A stretch of DNA of 64,000 nt from an uncultured Bacteroidales bacterium (GCA_903959905.1 CAJBYO010000079.1:104340-168339), one strand, 5' to 3'; positions 1-9,713 are shown, counted from the first letter of the stretch. The notes: generated from the sequence alone by a model not told the origin. Numbers and translations: made by a program.

Positions 1-334
1 CTTTGAATTCTTTCTGCTGGGCGATGATCACGGTTACTTTTTCTGAACTTTCAGTGTCAATCAAGCGTTTGAACCTGATTTGTTTAAGATTCAGGATGAT
101 CTCGGTAACATCTTCAATAACACCTTTGATGGTTGAAAATTCCTGTTCCACCCCTTCAATTTTCACCGAAGTGATGGCAAAGCCTTCCAATGAAGAAAGC
201 AAAATCCTTCTGAGTGAGTTTCCGATGGTCACACCAAAACCAGGCTCAAGCGGGCGAAATTCAAATACACCGCGGCATTCATCTGCTTCCACCATGATCA
301 CCTTGTCAGGTTTCTGGAACGGTAATATTGCCAT
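1..334 (-). CDS. rpoA: RNA polymerase alpha subunit, N-terminal part (cut by window edge)
   Basis: About 111 N-terminal residues of RpoA are present; the rest lies beyond the left edge. The translation opens [12 protein letters not shown] and carries the alpha-NTD signature [19 protein letters not shown], which forms the dimer interface that nucleates core assembly. Codons are read on the minus strand from the ATG complementary to 332-334. It is the last gene seen of the superoperon, 106 nt after rpsD, where alpha normally sits. That gap contains a palindromic repeat (411-432). Partial only because of the window. Confidence 0.95.
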   Translation of the reverse strand, partial: MAILPFQKPDKVIMVEADECRGVFEFRPLEPGFGVTIGNSLRRILLSSLEGFAITSVKIEGVEQEFSTIKGVIEDVTEIILNLKQIRFKRLIDTESSEKVTVIIAQQKEFK

Positions 335-410
335 ATTGTAATTTTTTGTTGTTAACTATTAACTATTCGGGCAAACAGCGTATTTCTGACGTTACTTATC
401 AACGCCGGTG

Positions 411-432
411 GAGACGCATCGCAATGCGTCTC
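411..432. repeat. 22-bp intergenic palindrome, copy 1 (rpsD-rpoA gap)
   Basis: Arms GAGACGCAT (411-419) and ATGCGTCTC (424-432) flank the 4-nt loop CGCA. It belongs to a family with copies at 7116, 8993, 16290, 16804 and 16848, all in gaps between ribosomal genes. Confidence 0.85.
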
Positions 433-440
433 TGACCATA

Positions 441-1046
441 TTATTTAGAATACAATTCGACGATCAGCTGCTCCTTGATATTTTCAGGAATCTGTTCCCT
501 TTCAGGGTAATTCATGAATTTCCCGGTCATCATTCCTCCGTCCCACTCAAGCCAGGGATACTGATTTCCGCGGCCTGACAGTGAATTTGTAATGATCTCC
601 AGCGATTTGGACCGCTCACGTACCGAGATAAGGTCTCCCGGGCGGAGTTCCATGGATGGGATGTTTACAACTTTACCATTCACAAGGATGTGCCTGTGGC
701 CGATCAACTGGCGGGCACCGTCGCGGGTGGGTGATATTCCCATACGGTAAACAACGTTGTCAAGTCGTGACTCGATAAGCTGCAACAGCACTTCACCGGT
801 AATCCCCCCTTTACGGGCAGCCTTTAAAAAGATATTTCTGAACTGGCGCTCAAGGATACCATAGGTATATTTGGCTTTTTGTTTCTCCATAAGCTGCGTG
901 CCATATTCAGAAACTTTTGCTCTGCGCTTGGTTTGGCCATGCATCCCCGGTGGATAGTTCTTTTTCTCATAACTTTTATCAGGCCCAAAAATGGGATCCC
1001 TGAACCTTCTTGCAATTCTCGACTTTGGGCCAATGTATCTTGCCAT
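441..1046 (-). CDS. rpsD: 30S ribosomal protein S4
   Basis: The 201-aa product starts [15 protein letters not shown] and is full length for S4, a primary 16S rRNA binder that nucleates 30S assembly and in many bacteria represses its own operon. The S4 RNA-binding domain is visible around residues 90-150 ([12 protein letters not shown], then [16 protein letters not shown]). The N-terminal zinc-binding Cys knuckle found in some S4 proteins is absent, so this is the Cys-free form. It sits 21 nt after rpsK in the alpha operon. Confidence 0.97.
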   Translation of the reverse strand: MARYIGPKSRIARRFRDPIFGPDKSYEKKNYPPGMHGQTKRRAKVSEYGTQLMEKQKAKYTYGILERQFRNIFLKAARKGGITGEVLLQLIESRLDNVVYRMGISPTRDGARQLIGHRHILVNGKVVNIPSMELRPGDLISVRERSKSLEIITNSLSGRGNQYPWLEWDGGMMTGKFMNYPEREQIPENIKEQLIVELYSK

Positions 1047-1067
1047 GGTAATAAAATATAATTAGTG

Positions 1068-1457
1068 TTAAACTCTTCTTCTTTTAGGCGGACGGCAACC
1101 GTTGTGAGGCAACGGCGTGATGTCTACAATCTCCATCACTTCAATACCTGCCGTATGCAGGGTCCGGATTGCTGATTCACGTCCGGCTCCCGGCCCTTTG
1201 ATAAATACCTTCACTTTGCGGAGCCCGAGATCGTAAGCCACCTTGGATGCATCCTGGGCAGCCATCTGCGCAGCATACGGAGTATTCTTCTTTGATCCCT
1301 TAAAACCCATTTTCCCTGCGGAAGACCAGCTGATAACCTGGCCACCGTTGTTTGTCAGGGTGATAATGAGATTGTTGAAAGATGCGTTGACATAAGCTTT
1401 GCCTATTGTGTCAACCTTTACAACCCTTTTCTTTGAACTTTTTTCAGTCTTTGCCAT
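1068..1457 (-). CDS. rpsK: 30S ribosomal protein S11
   Basis: The 129-aa protein has the S11 core ([21 protein letters not shown]) and the conserved tail [16 protein letters not shown]11 lies on the 30S platform next to the mRNA exit region and pairs with S18/S21. The basic N-terminal extension ([14 protein letters not shown]) is usual for the phylum. It is 27 nt after rpsM, as in a standard alpha operon. Confidence 0.97.
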   Translation of the reverse strand: MAKTEKSSKKRVVKVDTIGKAYVNASFNNLIITLTNNGGQVISWSSAGKMGFKGSKKNTPYAAQMAAQDASKVAYDLGLRKVKVFIKGPGAGRESAIRTLHTAGIEVMEIVDITPLPHNGCRPPKRRRV

Positions 1458-1484
1458 ATATTATTTTACTACGTGCATGAACGA

Positions 1485-1865
1485 TTAACCCTTGGTTGCT
1501 TTCTTCTTATTCGCCACGGTTTTCTTCCTGCCCTTGCGGGTACGGGCATTATTTTTGGTGCTTTGTCCACGAACCGGTAATCCCAAACGGTGACGAATTC
1601 CGCGATAGCATCCAATGTCCATCAATCTCTTGATATTCATCTGTACCTCAGAACGCAAGGCACCTTCAATTTTAAAATTGTCGTTGATGATGGTACGAAT
1701 TTTATTCTGTTCGTCATCATTCCAGTCCTGAACCTTCTTGTTCCGGTCCACACCTGCCACATCAAGGATCTTTTGAGCGGTGCTTCTGCCAATACCGAAG
1801 ATATAGGTAAGCCCAATTTCACCCCGTTTATTTTTAGGTAAGTCAATACCTGCAATTCTGGCCAT
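1485..1865 (-). CDS. rpsM: 30S ribosomal protein S13
   Basis: The 126-aa protein opens [20 protein letters not shown]. It has the helix-two-turn-helix region ([11 protein letters not shown]) and the signature [21 protein letters not shown]13 sits in the 30S head, contacts the P-site tRNA through its basic tail and forms the B1 bridges with the 50S subunit. The last 15 residues are very Lys-rich, as expected. It follows rpmJ by 28 nt. Confidence 0.97.
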   Translation of the reverse strand: MARIAGIDLPKNKRGEIGLTYIFGIGRSTAQKILDVAGVDRNKKVQDWNDDEQNKIRTIINDNFKIEGALRSEVQMNIKRLMDIGCYRGIRHRLGLPVRGQSTKNNARTRKGRKKTVANKKKATKG

Positions 1866-1893
1866 ATTAATCCTATTTTATGTTTGTAATATC

Positions 1894-2010
1894 TTAACCT
1901 TGTCTTTGTTTAAACTTCGGGTTCTTCTTGTTAATGACATATAACTTGCCATTCCTGCGAACGATCTTGCAGTCTGCAGATCTCTTTTTGATTGATGTTC
2001 TAACTTTCAT
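1894..2010 (-). CDS. rpmJ: 50S ribosomal protein L36 (small)
   Basis: A 38-codon gene reads [17 protein letters not shown] and ends NPKFKQRQG. It occupies the canonical place between infA and rpsM. L36 binds 23S rRNA near the base of the L7/L12 stalk. The classic form has a C-x2-C-x12-C-x4-H zinc site; here only one Cys (residue 14) remains and the other ligands are replaced, so it is the zinc-free form. Start ATG complements 2008-2010 and the stop complements 1894-1896. Confidence 0.95.
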   Translation of the reverse strand: MKVRTSIKKRSADCKIVRRNGKLYVINKKNPKFKQRQG

Positions 2011-2028
2011 TTTACGTTAACTTTAAGT

Positions 2029-2247
2029 CTATTGGTATCTGAACGTAATTCTTCCTTTTGATAAATCATATGGTGACATTTCAATCCTCACTCTGTCTCC
2101 GGGAAGGATCTTGATATAATGCATCCTCATTTTACCGGATATGTGGGCGGTAATAACATGCCCGTTTTCCAGTTCCACACGAAACATTGCATTTCCCAGG
2201 GATTCAATGACCGTGCCATCCTGTTGTATCGACGATTGTTTTGCCAT
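2029..2247 (-). CDS. infA: Translation initiation factor IF-1
   Basis: The 72-aa protein is an OB-fold IF-1. The core motifs are [20 protein letters not shown] and the tail [13 protein letters not shown]-1 occupies the 30S A site during initiation and helps IF-2 and IF-3. It is separated from the map stop by one nucleotide, so the two genes are almost certainly co-transcribed and probably translationally coupled. Confidence 0.97.
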   Translation of the reverse strand: MAKQSSIQQDGTVIESLGNAMFRVELENGHVITAHISGKMRMHYIKILPGDRVRIEMSPYDLSKGRITFRYQ

Positions 2248-2248
2248 A

Positions 2249-3043
2249 CTATATACTGCTTGATCCTAAAACTTCTTCAATGTACCGGAACGTAGACAGA
2301 ACATCCGCCTTGTCTTTCTGTACTGCAACTGTTAACTCAAAATGTGCAGAAGGCATCCGGTCTGTTGTGCGGATCGTCCATCCGTCGGCATCCTGAACAA
2401 CTGATTTTGTCCCCATGTTAATCATGGGTTCTATGCAGATGGTCAGTCCTACAGGCATTTTAATACCCGTTCCCCTTCGTCCGTAGTTGGGAATATCAGG
2501 CTTTTCATGCAACTGATTTCCGATCCCGTGTCCTACCAGTTCTCTGACAACCGAATAGCCAAACCCCTCAACGTATTCCTGAACAACTGCACTGATATCT
2601 CCTACCCTTCTGCCTGCCACTGCCATTTCTATGGCAAGAAACAGGGATTGCTTTGTTCGCTTCAACAGGTTTAATGCATCTTCAGAAACTTCTCCAACCG
2701 GAAAAGTATATGCTGAATCACCGAAGAAACCATCACGCTGACAGCCGCAGTCGATTGAAACTATATCACCATTTCTAAGAACTCTGTTACCCGGTATTCC
2801 ATGCACCACCTCTTCATTCGTGGAGATGCACAAGGTTCCCGGAAAACCTCTGTATCCTTTAAACCCGGGTATTGCACCTTCAGCCCGGATAAAATCTTCA
2901 GCTACTTTGTCAAGTGTCAACGTATTGACACCAGGTTTAATGTATTTCGCTACTTCAGCGAGTGTTTTACTAACAATGATGGCATTTTCCCGCAGTAATT
3001 CAATCTCGTCTGCCGACTTTACCGTCATTTGCTTGTTAAACAT
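2249..3043 (-). CDS. map: Methionine aminopeptidase, type I
   Basis: The 264-aa enzyme removes the initiator methionine from nascent proteins. The pita-bread fold ligands are visible: Asp residues in [19 protein letters not shown], His in [12 protein letters not shown], Glu in TICIEPM and the final Glu in [10 protein letters not shown]. No N-terminal SH3 or zinc-finger extension is present, so it is the bacterial MetAP-1a form. It lies 3 nt after secY, in the place often held by adk-map in other phyla; adk is absent here. Confidence 0.96.
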   Translation of the reverse strand: MFNKQMTVKSADEIELLRENAIIVSKTLAEVAKYIKPGVNTLTLDKVAEDFIRAEGAIPGFKGYRGFPGTLCISTNEEVVHGIPGNRVLRNGDIVSIDCGCQRDGFFGDSAYTFPVGEVSEDALNLLKRTKQSLFLAIEMAVAGRRVGDISAVVQEYVEGFGYSVVRELVGHGIGNQLHEKPDIPNYGRRGTGIKMPVGLTICIEPMINMGTKSVVQDADGWTIRTTDRMPSAHFELTVAVQKDKADVLSTFRYIEEVLGSSSI

Positions 3044-3046
3044 AGT

Positions 3047-4417
3047 TTACTGACCAGTCATTGAATAAGACGAACGCCCTTTAATCCTGCCCGACTTCGT
3101 TAAACCGTCGTAATGACGCATCAATAGATGGCTTTCTATCTGCTGCAGTGTATCAAGGACAACCCCGACAAGAATCAGCAGTGAAGTGCCTCCATAGAAC
3201 TGGGCAAACTGGGATGTAACACCAACCACCCCAACAAGTGCAGGCATGATGGCGACAAACCCAAGAAAAATTGAACCAGGCAATGTGATGCGTGACATGA
3301 CGTCATCAATAAATTCAGCCGTTTTCTTTCCGGGTTTCACACCTGGAATAAAGCCGCCATTCTTTTTCATATCCTCAGCCATCTGATTTGGATTAACCGT
3401 GATAGCTGTATAAAAATAAGTAAAAAGAATGATCAGAATGAAAAACGTTGCATTATATACAGGACCATGGATATCTGTGAATACTCTCGCGAAACCGGTC
3501 AGCGTTTCATTGCTCGCAAAACCGGCAATTGTCAACGGTAAAAACATGATAGCCTGGGCAAAGATGATTGGCATTACCCCTGCAGCATTAACCTTCAAAG
3601 GAATATACTGCCTGACTCCGCCATATTGCTTGTTCCCGACTATTCGTTTCGCATACTGGACAGGAATCTTACGTGTTCCCTGCACTAGAAGGATAGTCAC
3701 GAGGATAACAAGAACCAGGAAAGCGATTTCAACTACAAAAAATACCAAACCGCCACCTTTCTGCTCCATCCTGGAAACCAACTCGCCAAATAATGCGAAC
3801 GGCAAACGGGCAATAATCCCGATCATGATGATCAGCGAGATACCGTTGCCAATACCCTTATCCGTGATGCGTTCGCCGAGCCACATGACAAGCAGTGAGC
3901 CTGCAGTTAATATGATAATGGAGGATATTCCGAAGAATGAGAACACCGAATGGTGTGTTACATTAGGATTAAACGGAGATATTGCCTCTGCCGGCAATTG
4001 TGATGCCAGGTTTGCAATATAAGCAGGTGATTGGAAAATCAAAATGATAACAGTGAGGTAACGTGTCATCTGGTTGATTTTCTTCCTTCCGCTTTCTCCT
4101 TCTTTCTGAAGTTTCTGGAAATAAGGGATGGCCATTCCAAGCAACTGCATTACGATGGATGCAGAAATATAGGGCATGATCCCCAGGGCAAAAATAGATG
4201 CATTTGAAAAGGCACCGCCAGAAAACATATTAAGAAGCCCTAACAGTCCAGACTTGGTCTGATTTTGAAGGCTGGCGAGCATGCTTGGGTCAACACCCGG
4301 CAGAACTACATAAGATCCCAAACGATATATCAGGATAATTCCGATTGTATAAAGGATCCTCTTTCGCAGGTCCTCAATCTTCCAGATGTTTCGTATGGTT
4401 TGAATCAGTTTTTTCAT
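3047..4417 (-). CDS. secY: Preprotein translocase subunit SecY
   Basis: The 456-aa membrane protein forms the Sec channel with SecE and SecG. Multiple hydrophobic segments fit the ten-helix topology. Family motifs include GIMPYISASIVMQLL, the cytoplasmic signature DKGIGNGISLIIM and the C-terminal NPNQMAEDMKKNGGFIPGVKPG type loop that contacts SecA and ribosomes. It is placed 10 nt after rplO, the usual position at the end of the spc set, so membrane insertion capacity is co-expressed with ribosomes. Confidence 0.97.
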   Translation of the reverse strand: MKKLIQTIRNIWKIEDLRKRILYTIGIILIYRLGSYVVLPGVDPSMLASLQNQTKSGLLGLLNMFSGGAFSNASIFALGIMPYISASIVMQLLGMAIPYFQKLQKEGESGRKKINQMTRYLTVIILIFQSPAYIANLASQLPAEAISPFNPNVTHHSVFSFFGISSIIILTAGSLLVMWLGERITDKGIGNGISLIIMIGIIARLPFALFGELVSRMEQKGGGLVFFVVEIAFLVLVILVTILLVQGTRKIPVQYAKRIVGNKQYGGVRQYIPLKVNAAGVMPIIFAQAIMFLPLTIAGFASNETLTGFARVFTDIHGPVYNATFFILIILFTYFYTAITVNPNQMAEDMKKNGGFIPGVKPGKKTAEFIDDVMSRITLPGSIFLGFVAIMPALVGVVGVTSQFAQFYGGTSLLILVGVVLDTLQQIESHLLMRHYDGLTKSGRIKGRSSYSMTGQ

Positions 4418-4427
4418 TCAAACAAGT

Positions 4428-4874
4428 TTAAAGTGTGTTAGCGACTCCACCTAATTCTTCAATAGCCTTCTTCGCAGTGGCCGAAAAGGCATGTACCGTG
4501 ATATCAAGCCTGGCTTTTAATTCGCCCCTGCCTAAGATTTTAATACGGTCATTCTTGGAAACTAATCCGCTTTGGATAAGTACCTCACGGGTTATCACCG
4601 TGACTGAGGTTTTCTCGGCCAATTGTTGCAACACATCAAGGTTGATCCCTTTATATTCAACCCGGTTGAAGTTCTTGAATCCGAATTTTGGTACGCGTCT
4701 TACAAGAGACATCTGTCCGCCTTCATATCCCAGTTTCTTGGAATATCCGGAACGGGACTTTGCTCCTTTATGGCCACGGGTTGATGTTCCGCCATGACCG
4801 GACCCTTGTCCCCTGCCAATACGCTTTACCTTTTTTGTTGAACCTTTTGCCGGTTTAAGATTGCTTAAATCCAT
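4428..4874 (-). CDS. rplO: 50S ribosomal protein L15
   Basis: The 148-aa protein has the typical Gly/Lys-rich unstructured N-terminus (KRIGRGQGSGHGGTSTRGHK) that penetrates 23S rRNA, followed by a globular C-terminal domain ending EELGGVANTL. L15 is a late-assembly 50S protein. It lies between rpmD and secY as in most bacteria. Confidence 0.97.
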   Translation of the reverse strand: MDLSNLKPAKGSTKKVKRIGRGQGSGHGGTSTRGHKGAKSRSGYSKKLGYEGGQMSLVRRVPKFGFKNFNRVEYKGINLDVLQQLAEKTSVTVITREVLIQSGLVSKNDRIKILGRGELKARLDITVHAFSATAKKAIEELGGVANTL

Positions 4875-4895
4875 TTCAGTATCGTTTATCTTTTG

Positions 4896-5075
4896 TTATA
4901 CTTTTTCAAATGTAACCAGGTGCTGAACCTTGTTAACCATGCCCAGAATCTGGGGCGTGGCATCATGTTCAACAGTATGCCGGATCCGTTTCAATCCCAG
5001 TGCCTGGAGTGTACGCTTCTGACGCAACGGTCTTCCGATGCCACTGCGTACCTGTGTTATTTTAATTTTTTCCAT
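4896..5075 (-). CDS. rpmD: 50S ribosomal protein L30 (small)
   Basis: A 59-aa gene between rpsE and rplO. The translation starts MEKIKITQVRSGIGRP and ends HLVTFEKV, with the L30 signature LRQKRTLQALGLKRI and the conserved region TPQILGMVNKVQHL. The length matches the bacterial L30 family. The start complements 5073-5075 and the stop complements 4896-4898. Confidence 0.95.
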   Translation of the reverse strand: MEKIKITQVRSGIGRPLRQKRTLQALGLKRIRHTVEHDATPQILGMVNKVQHLVTFEKV

Positions 5076-5104
5076 TGTTATATCCAGCCTTTATTAATAT
5101 AAAC

Positions 5105-5623
5105 TTAGCCATTAAATACTTGATTCAGCTCAATTCCCCTGAGTTGAGCAATCGTATAAGGGTCCCTCAATTTGATCAGGGCATTGATCGTTGCTTTCAC
5201 AACGCTGTGCGGATTGGATGAACCTTTAGACTTTGCAAGAACGTCTTTTACCCCAACGCTTTCCAACACGGCACGCATAGCACCACCGGCGATTACACCG
5301 GTACCGGGAGCTGCAGGCTTGAGATAAACAAGCGCGCCGCTGTATTTCCCCAACTGGTCGTGAGGTATGGTACCTTTAAGGATTGGAACTTTGATGAGGT
5401 TCTTTTTTGCATCATCTACACCCTTCGCAATAGCGGCTGTAACTTCTTTTGCCTTACCAAGGCCATAACCAACAACGCCATTCTCGTTTCCAACTACAAC
5501 AATAGCTGAAAAACTGAAAGTACGACCTCCTTTGGTTACTTTGGTTACACGCTGAATACTGACCAGGCGATCCTTGAATTCGATTTCACTCGACTTAACT
5601 CTCTTTACATTAACGTTTGTCAT
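5105..5623 (-). CDS. rpsE: 30S ribosomal protein S5
   Basis: The 172-aa protein has the N-terminal dsRBD-like domain ([20 protein letters not shown]) and the C-terminal domain with the motif [21 protein letters not shown]5 lines the mRNA entry channel with S3 and S4 and affects accuracy. It starts 7 nt after rplR. Confidence 0.97.
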   Translation of the reverse strand: MTNVNVKRVKSSEIEFKDRLVSIQRVTKVTKGGRTFSFSAIVVVGNENGVVGYGLGKAKEVTAAIAKGVDDAKKNLIKVPILKGTIPHDQLGKYSGALVYLKPAAPGTGVIAGGAMRAVLESVGVKDVLAKSKGSSNPHSVVKATINALIKLRDPYTIAQLRGIELNQVFNG

Positions 5624-5630
5624 ATCTTCC

Positions 5631-5993
5631 TTAGAATTTTAGGCCACCTTCCCTGGCAGCATCGGCCAAAGATTTTACCCTGCCATGATATAAATAACCA
5701 TTACGATCAAAAACCACCTTTTCAATACCAGCCTGGATTGCCTTTTCAGCAACATGCTTTCCTACCATCTTGGCAAGGTCACTTTTGGTACCTTTCCGGT
5801 CGTTCATTCCCTTTTCCATTGATGACGCAGCAACAAGCGTTTTACCTGACTGATCATCGATCAGCTGAACGTAAATAGCTTTACAACTGCGAAACACCGT
5901 CATGCGAGGCCTGTCAGGAGTCCCTTCTACGATTTTACGTATCCTTTTTTTGATCCTGAACCTGCGAAATTCTTTTCTACTCTTGATAGCCAT
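5631..5993 (-). CDS. rplR: 50S ribosomal protein L18
   Basis: The 120-aa protein opens [20 protein letters not shown] and ends [15 protein letters not shown]18 binds 5S rRNA with L5 and anchors it in the central protuberance. It is separated from rplF by an unusually long 113-nt gap that contains small palindromes (see 6059-6098). Confidence 0.97.
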   Translation of the reverse strand: MAIKSRKEFRRFRIKKRIRKIVEGTPDRPRMTVFRSCKAIYVQLIDDQSGKTLVAASSMEKGMNDRKGTKSDLAKMVGKHVAEKAIQAGIEKVVFDRNGYLYHGRVKSLADAAREGGLKF

Positions 5994-6058
5994 TGTTTAT
6001 TGTTTTTGTTGTTGTGGCAATTTTAAAAATCACCTTTACTATCATCTTTGCGACTCCT

Positions 6059-6098
6059 GAGAACCGCGGTTATGCTCTTCTGCGATTCAAAGAATCGC
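6059..6098. repeat. Small palindromes in the rplF-rplR gap
   Basis: A perfect 10-bp palindrome AACCGCGGTT lies at 6062-6071 and a hairpin GCGATTC-AAA-GAATCGC at 6082-6098. They fill part of an otherwise featureless 113-nt gap inside the operon. Sequence differs from the GAGACGCA family. They may be mRNA-stability or processing elements; function is inferred only from position. Confidence 0.5.
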
Positions 6099-6106
6099 GT
6101 TTACTG

Positions 6107-6664
6107 TTATTGTCCTGCTGCAGACTTACCAGCTTTCTTCTTGATCTCTTCACCCTGGAACCGGATACCTTTTCCTTTATATGGTTCAGGACGACGAAAG
6201 GAGCGGATTTTCGCTGCGACCTGTCCAAGAAGCTGCTTGTCAATGGATTTTAAAATAATTGAGTTATTCTTTCCCTTGACAGCTGTTGTCTCTACCTGAA
6301 TTTCAGTCGGCAATTCCAAAATAATATTGTGTGAATAACCAAGTGAAAGTTCAAGAAGCTGACCGTTATTGGATGCTTTGTAACCAACGCCAACCAGTTC
6401 CTGCACAGAGGTAAAACCCTCAGATACGCCTTTTACCATATTGAAAATCAAAGAACGATAAAGTCCGTGCATGGCCCTGTCCATTCTTTCTTCAGAATGA
6501 CGCTCCATGGTTAACGTACTGGTTTCAATTTTCAAGGTGATTCGTGGATCAACCTGCTGTTGCAATTGTCCCATTTTCCCTTTGACTGTAACCAGGTTGC
6601 CCTCGGAAACAGAAATCTGTACACCAGCGGGTATTGCAATTGGTAGTTTTCCTATTCTTGACAT
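6107..6664 (-). CDS. rplF: 50S ribosomal protein L6
   Basis: The 185-aa protein opens MSRIGKLPIAIPAGVQ and ends with the L6 signature PEPYKGKGIRFQGEEIKKKAGKS (seen at residues about 156-178). Two tandem homologous domains are expected; L6 sits at the base of the L7/L12 stalk near the sarcin-ricin loop. It follows rpsH by 16 nt. Confidence 0.97.
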   Translation of the reverse strand: MSRIGKLPIAIPAGVQISVSEGNLVTVKGKMGQLQQQVDPRITLKIETSTLTMERHSEERMDRAMHGLYRSLIFNMVKGVSEGFTSVQELVGVGYKASNNGQLLELSLGYSHNIILELPTEIQVETTAVKGKNNSIILKSIDKQLLGQVAAKIRSFRRPEPYKGKGIRFQGEEIKKKAGKSAAGQ

Positions 6665-6680
6665 GTTTATACTCTCCTAA

Positions 6681-7079
6681 TTAACTGATGTGACATAAAA
6701 CCTCACCGCCTACGTTTTGAGTACGGGCTTCCTTATCGGTCATTACACCGTGAGATGTTGAAAGGATTGCGATCCCCAGGCCGTTCAATACGCGTGGCAG
6801 ATGCTCATTGTCAACATACTTACGCAAACCGGGTTTTGAAATTCTCTCCAGGGTGTTGATTGCGGAAATCTTTGACACCGGGTGATACTTCAATGCTATT
6901 TTGATAATGCCCGGACGGGGTTCATTCTCAACCTTATAATTAAGGATATATCCTTTTTCAAAAAGAATACGGGTAATTTCTTCCTTGATCTTCGACTTAG
7001 GAATTTCAACAATACGATGATTGGCCAAAACGGCGTTCCTGATTCTCGTCAAATAATCTGCAATGGGATCCGTAACCAT
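6681..7079 (-). CDS. rpsH: 30S ribosomal protein S8
   Basis: The 132-aa protein opens [16 protein letters not shown] and ends with the S8 signature [21 protein letters not shown]8 binds helix 21 of 16S rRNA and, in E. coli, represses the spc operon. The 80-nt gap to the preceding rpsN contains a perfect 22-bp palindrome (7116-7137). Confidence 0.97.
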   Translation of the reverse strand: MVTDPIADYLTRIRNAVLANHRIVEIPKSKIKEEITRILFEKGYILNYKVENEPRPGIIKIALKYHPVSKISAINTLERISKPGLRKYVDNEHLPRVLNGLGIAILSTSHGVMTDKEARTQNVGGEVLCHIS

Positions 7080-7115
7080 TTATTTATTTTTTATTTGTTT
7101 GTTTGTTTTGTTGTT

Positions 7116-7137
7116 GAGACGCACTGCAGTGCGTCTC
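7116..7137. repeat. 22-bp intergenic palindrome, copy 2 (rpsN-rpsH gap)
   Basis: A perfect palindrome GAGACGCACTGCAGTGCGTCTC with a PstI-like CTGCAG centre. It is the clearest copy of the repeat family in this window. Confidence 0.9.
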
Positions 7138-7159
7138 TTCTATCTCTCAGGTAAATCAA

Positions 7160-7429
7160 TTACCAGCTTGCTTTTCTAACTCCGGGGATTAATCCTTTGT
7201 TGGCCATTTCCCTGAAATTAATACGGGAAACACCAAAAAGCCTCATATATCCCTTAGGTCTACCGGTCAGTTTGCAACGGTTGTGCAAACGAATCGGACA
7301 TGCATTCTTCGGAAGTTTCTGAAGTGCGATATAATCACCGGCTTCCTTGAGTGCTTTACGCTTCTCTGCGTATTGTTCAACCAGTCGTTCACGTTTGCGC
7401 TCTCTGGCTTTGATCGATTCTTTTGCCAT
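7160..7429 (-). CDS. rpsN: 30S ribosomal protein S14 (zinc-free form)
   Basis: The 89-aa protein starts [17 protein letters not shown] and has the signature [20 protein letters not shown]. It is the longer form without the CxxC...CxxC zinc site of the 61-aa paralogue. S14 lies in the 30S head. It starts 2 nt after rplE and is separated from rpsH by a repeat-bearing gap. Confidence 0.97.
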   Translation of the reverse strand: MAKESIKARERKRERLVEQYAEKRKALKEAGDYIALQKLPKNACPIRLHNRCKLTGRPKGYMRLFGVSRINFREMANKGLIPGVRKASW

Positions 7430-7431
7430 AT

Positions 7432-7983
7432 TTACTTTGTTTTAAAGGGGATTCCAAATTCTTTTAACAATGCATGTGCTTCCCGGTCGGTGCGTGCAGT
7501 AGTCACAAATGTGATGTCAACACCGTTGATCCTGGTCAGTTTGTCGATATCGATTTCCGGGAAGATAATCTGCTCGGTTATACCCAGCGTATAGTTACCT
7601 CTTCCGTCAAATCCCTTGTCGCTCACTCCACGGAAATCACGAACACGCGGCAGTGCAACAGAAATCAAACGATCAAGAAAATCAAACATACGCTCATCAC
7701 GCAATGTTACCCTGACTCCGATTGGATTCCCTTTTCTGAGTTTGAAATTGGAAATATCTTTTTTGGATTTGGTAGACACCGCCTTCTGACCGGTTATCAT
7801 CGTCATTTCGTTAATGCCGCTGTCGATGAATTTCTTGTCAGTATTGGCAATACCCAATCCCTGGTTAAGACAAATCTTGGTGATCCGTGGAACCTGCATG
7901 GGGCTTTTATAGTTGAACTGCTGTATGAGCGCAGGAACAACCTCCTTCAGGTACTTTTCCTTTAATCTTGGTGAATAATCCAT
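7432..7983 (-). CDS. rplE: 50S ribosomal protein L5
   Basis: The 183-aa protein binds 5S rRNA in the central protuberance and contacts P-site tRNA. Motifs visible are [29 protein letters not shown] and [18 protein letters not shown]. Its start codon shares one base with the rplX stop, so the pair is tightly coupled. Confidence 0.97.
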   Translation of the reverse strand: MDYSPRLKEKYLKEVVPALIQQFNYKSPMQVPRITKICLNQGLGIANTDKKFIDSGINEMTMITGQKAVSTKSKKDISNFKLRKGNPIGVRVTLRDERMFDFLDRLISVALPRVRDFRGVSDKGFDGRGNYTLGITEQIIFPEIDIDKLTRINGVDITFVTTARTDREAHALLKEFGIPFKTK

Positions 7984-8306
7984 TATTTTATAACCTCCCC
8001 TGATTTTTTTGAATAGCGAACCAATTTTTCCGTTTTCGGATCCAGTCTTCTGCCGATGCGCGTCGGTTTACCCGAGTTGTCAACGATCTTAAGGTTGGAA
8101 AGATGCACGGGGGCCTCTTTTTTTACAATGCCGCCCTGCGGACTTTTAGCGTTGGGTTTGGTATGCTTGGAAACCATGTTAACCCCTTCCACGATGGCTT
8201 TATATTTGTCAGTATCAACGCGGAGCACCTTTCCCTGTTGCCCTCTTGAATCACCGGCAATGACCATTACAGTGTCGCCTTTTCGTATGTTTAACTTCTG
8301 CTGCAT
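7983..8306 (-). CDS. rplX: 50S ribosomal protein L24
   Basis: The 107-aa protein has the KOW motif ([20 protein letters not shown]) near its start. L24 is an assembly initiator at the 5' domain of 23S rRNA near the exit tunnel. The conserved segment [19 protein letters not shown] is present. It overlaps rplE by one nucleotide. Confidence 0.97.
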   Translation of the reverse strand: MQQKLNIRKGDTVMVIAGDSRGQQGKVLRVDTDKYKAIVEGVNMVSKHTKPNAKSPQGGIVKKEAPVHLSNLKIVDNSGKPTRIGRRLDPKTEKLVRYSKKSGEVIK

Positions 8307-8324
8307 GATAATTTTTGTATATGC

Positions 8325-8693
8325 TTAGAGCACTTCAGGTGCTAAAGAAACGATTTTCATGAATTGTTTTTCGCGCAGTTCCCTGGCAACCGGGCCAAAT
8401 ATACGGGTTCCGATCATTTCACCTGCATTGTTGAGCAACACGACAGCATTGTCATCAAAGCGGATATATGAACCATCTGCACGGCGGGTCTCTTTCTTGG
8501 TCCGGACAACAACTGCTTTCGCAACTGTTCCCTTTTTAATGTTTCCGGAGGGCAAAGCGTGCTTTACCGTTACGATTATCCGGTCGCCCACCCGGGCATA
8601 CCGTTTGCGTGTTCCGCCAAGAACTTTAATACAAAGAACTTCCTTGGCTCCGCTATTATCTGCGACTGTTAATCTTGACTCTTGTTGTACCAT
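8325..8693 (-). CDS. rplN: 50S ribosomal protein L14
   Basis: The 122-aa protein opens [20 protein letters not shown] and contains the L14 signature [22 protein letters not shown]14 forms intersubunit bridges B5 and B8. It is separated from rpsQ by 2 nt. Confidence 0.97.
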   Translation of the reverse strand: MVQQESRLTVADNSGAKEVLCIKVLGGTRKRYARVGDRIIVTVKHALPSGNIKKGTVAKAVVVRTKKETRRADGSYIRFDDNAVVLLNNAGEMIGTRIFGPVARELREKQFMKIVSLAPEVL

Positions 8694-8695
8694 GG

Positions 8696-8953
8696 CTATT
8701 TAACCTTTTCAATGATTTCGACAAGTCTCCAACACTTATTTTTACTTAACGGCCTGGTTTCAGCAATCCGTACTTTATCACCCTCGCTGCATTCATTTTT
8801 GTCATCATGGGCCATAAAACGGGAAGATTTCTTTACAAACTTTCCGTATTTTGGATGCTTAACCTTGCGTTCGACCGAAACAACGACAGATTTCTCCATC
8901 TTGTTACTGACAACGATGCCGGTTTTTTCTTTTCTTAGGTTTCTTGTTTCCAT
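8696..8953 (-). CDS. rpsQ: 30S ribosomal protein S17
   Basis: The 85-aa protein opens [21 protein letters not shown]. It has the OB-fold S17 core with the signature [21 protein letters not shown]17 is a primary 16S binder. The 63-nt gap before it (after rpmC) holds two hairpins of the palindromic repeat family. Confidence 0.97.
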   Translation of the reverse strand: METRNLRKEKTGIVVSNKMEKSVVVSVERKVKHPKYGKFVKKSSRFMAHDDKNECSEGDKVRIAETRPLSKNKCWRLVEIIEKVK

Positions 8954-8968
8954 TTTTTTTCTTTTGTT

Positions 8969-9014
8969 GAGACGGGATTCTCCTGTCTTTAAGAGACGTA
9001 CTGCAGTGCGTCTT
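8969..9014. repeat. Two tandem copies of the intergenic palindrome, copy 3 (rpmC-rpsQ gap)
   Basis: A degenerate hairpin GAGACGGGA-TTC-TCCTGTCTT (8969-8989) is followed by GAGACGTACTGCAGTGCGTCTT (8993-9014), which differs from the perfect copy at 7116 by only two bases. The first looks like a decayed unit and the second an intact one. Confidence 0.8.
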
Positions 9015-9016
9015 TA

Positions 9017-9238
9017 TTAACTTTTACCAGTTTTAGTGATCGTTTCACCTGCCAGCACCCTGCGGCGCAGTTCGGTTTCAAGTCGGGCGATCGTTTTACG
9101 ATAAGCCTTAATCTTGTTCGGGTTTTCCAATGGAGACACAGCGTGGTTAAGCTTGAGCTTAGTCAGCTGCCGCTTTTCTTCATCCATCCTTTCCAGGATT
9201 TCGGCCGAGGTTAATTCTCTGATAACTTTCTGTTCCAT
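9017..9238 (-). CDS. rpmC: 50S ribosomal protein L29
   Basis: The 73-aa protein folds as a helical hairpin. It reads MEQKVIRELTSAEILERM and carries the L29 signature NPNKIKAYRKTIARLETEL. L29 sits near the exit tunnel and with L23 forms the docking site for SRP and trigger factor. The stop lies 2 nt from a repeat element. Confidence 0.96.
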   Translation of the reverse strand: MEQKVIRELTSAEILERMDEEKRQLTKLKLNHAVSPLENPNKIKAYRKTIARLETELRRRVLAGETITKTGKS

Positions 9239-9284
9239 TTTTTCGTTTTGTTTGCGGCGACTTCAAAAATCACCCCTGCGATAT

Positions 9285-9713
9285 TTAAACTGATTCTTCA
9301 ATATAATCTTTACGAACTACCGTTTTGGTCATAACCGGAAGTTTCTGGGCTCCGAGACGAAGTGCTTCTTTGGCAACGACTAAGGATACACCTTCAATTT
9401 CAAACATGATCCTGCCAGGGTTGATACGCGCCACGAAATATTCCGGGGCTCCTTTACCTTTACCCATGCGGACTTCAGCAGGTTTTTTGGTGACAGGCTT
9501 ATCAGGGAAAATACGAATCCATAACTGACCTTCACGTTTCATATGACGGGTTATTGCCTGACGGGCGGCTTCAATCTGCCGTCCTGTAATCCAGGCTTCT
9601 TCCATTGTTTTGATCCCGAATGAGCCAAAAGCGAGTTGATGACCACGCTGGGCATTGCCCTTCATCTTTCCTTTCTGCTGCTTCCTGAACTTGGTTTTCT
9701 TTGGCTGTAACAT
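9285..9713 (-). CDS. rplP: 50S ribosomal protein L16
   Basis: The 142-aa protein starts [19 protein letters not shown] and contains the L16 signatures [23 protein letters not shown] (residues about 79-101) and [11 protein letters not shown]16 organises the A site and peptidyl-transferase centre. Normal length and position between rpsC and rpmC. Confidence 0.97.
   Translation of the reverse strand: MLQPKKTKFRKQQKGKMKGNAQRGHQLAFGSFGIKTMEEAWITGRQIEAARQAITRHMKREGQLWIRIFPDKPVTKKPAEVRMGKGKGAPEYFVARINPGRIMFEIEGVSLVVAKEALRLGAQKLPVMTKTVVRKDYIEESV

Noticed and set aside
3429..4022. Open frame of about 197 aa antisense to secY
   Set aside because: Composition mirrors the SecY codons on the other strand; no domain pattern and it lies wholly inside a well-supported gene.
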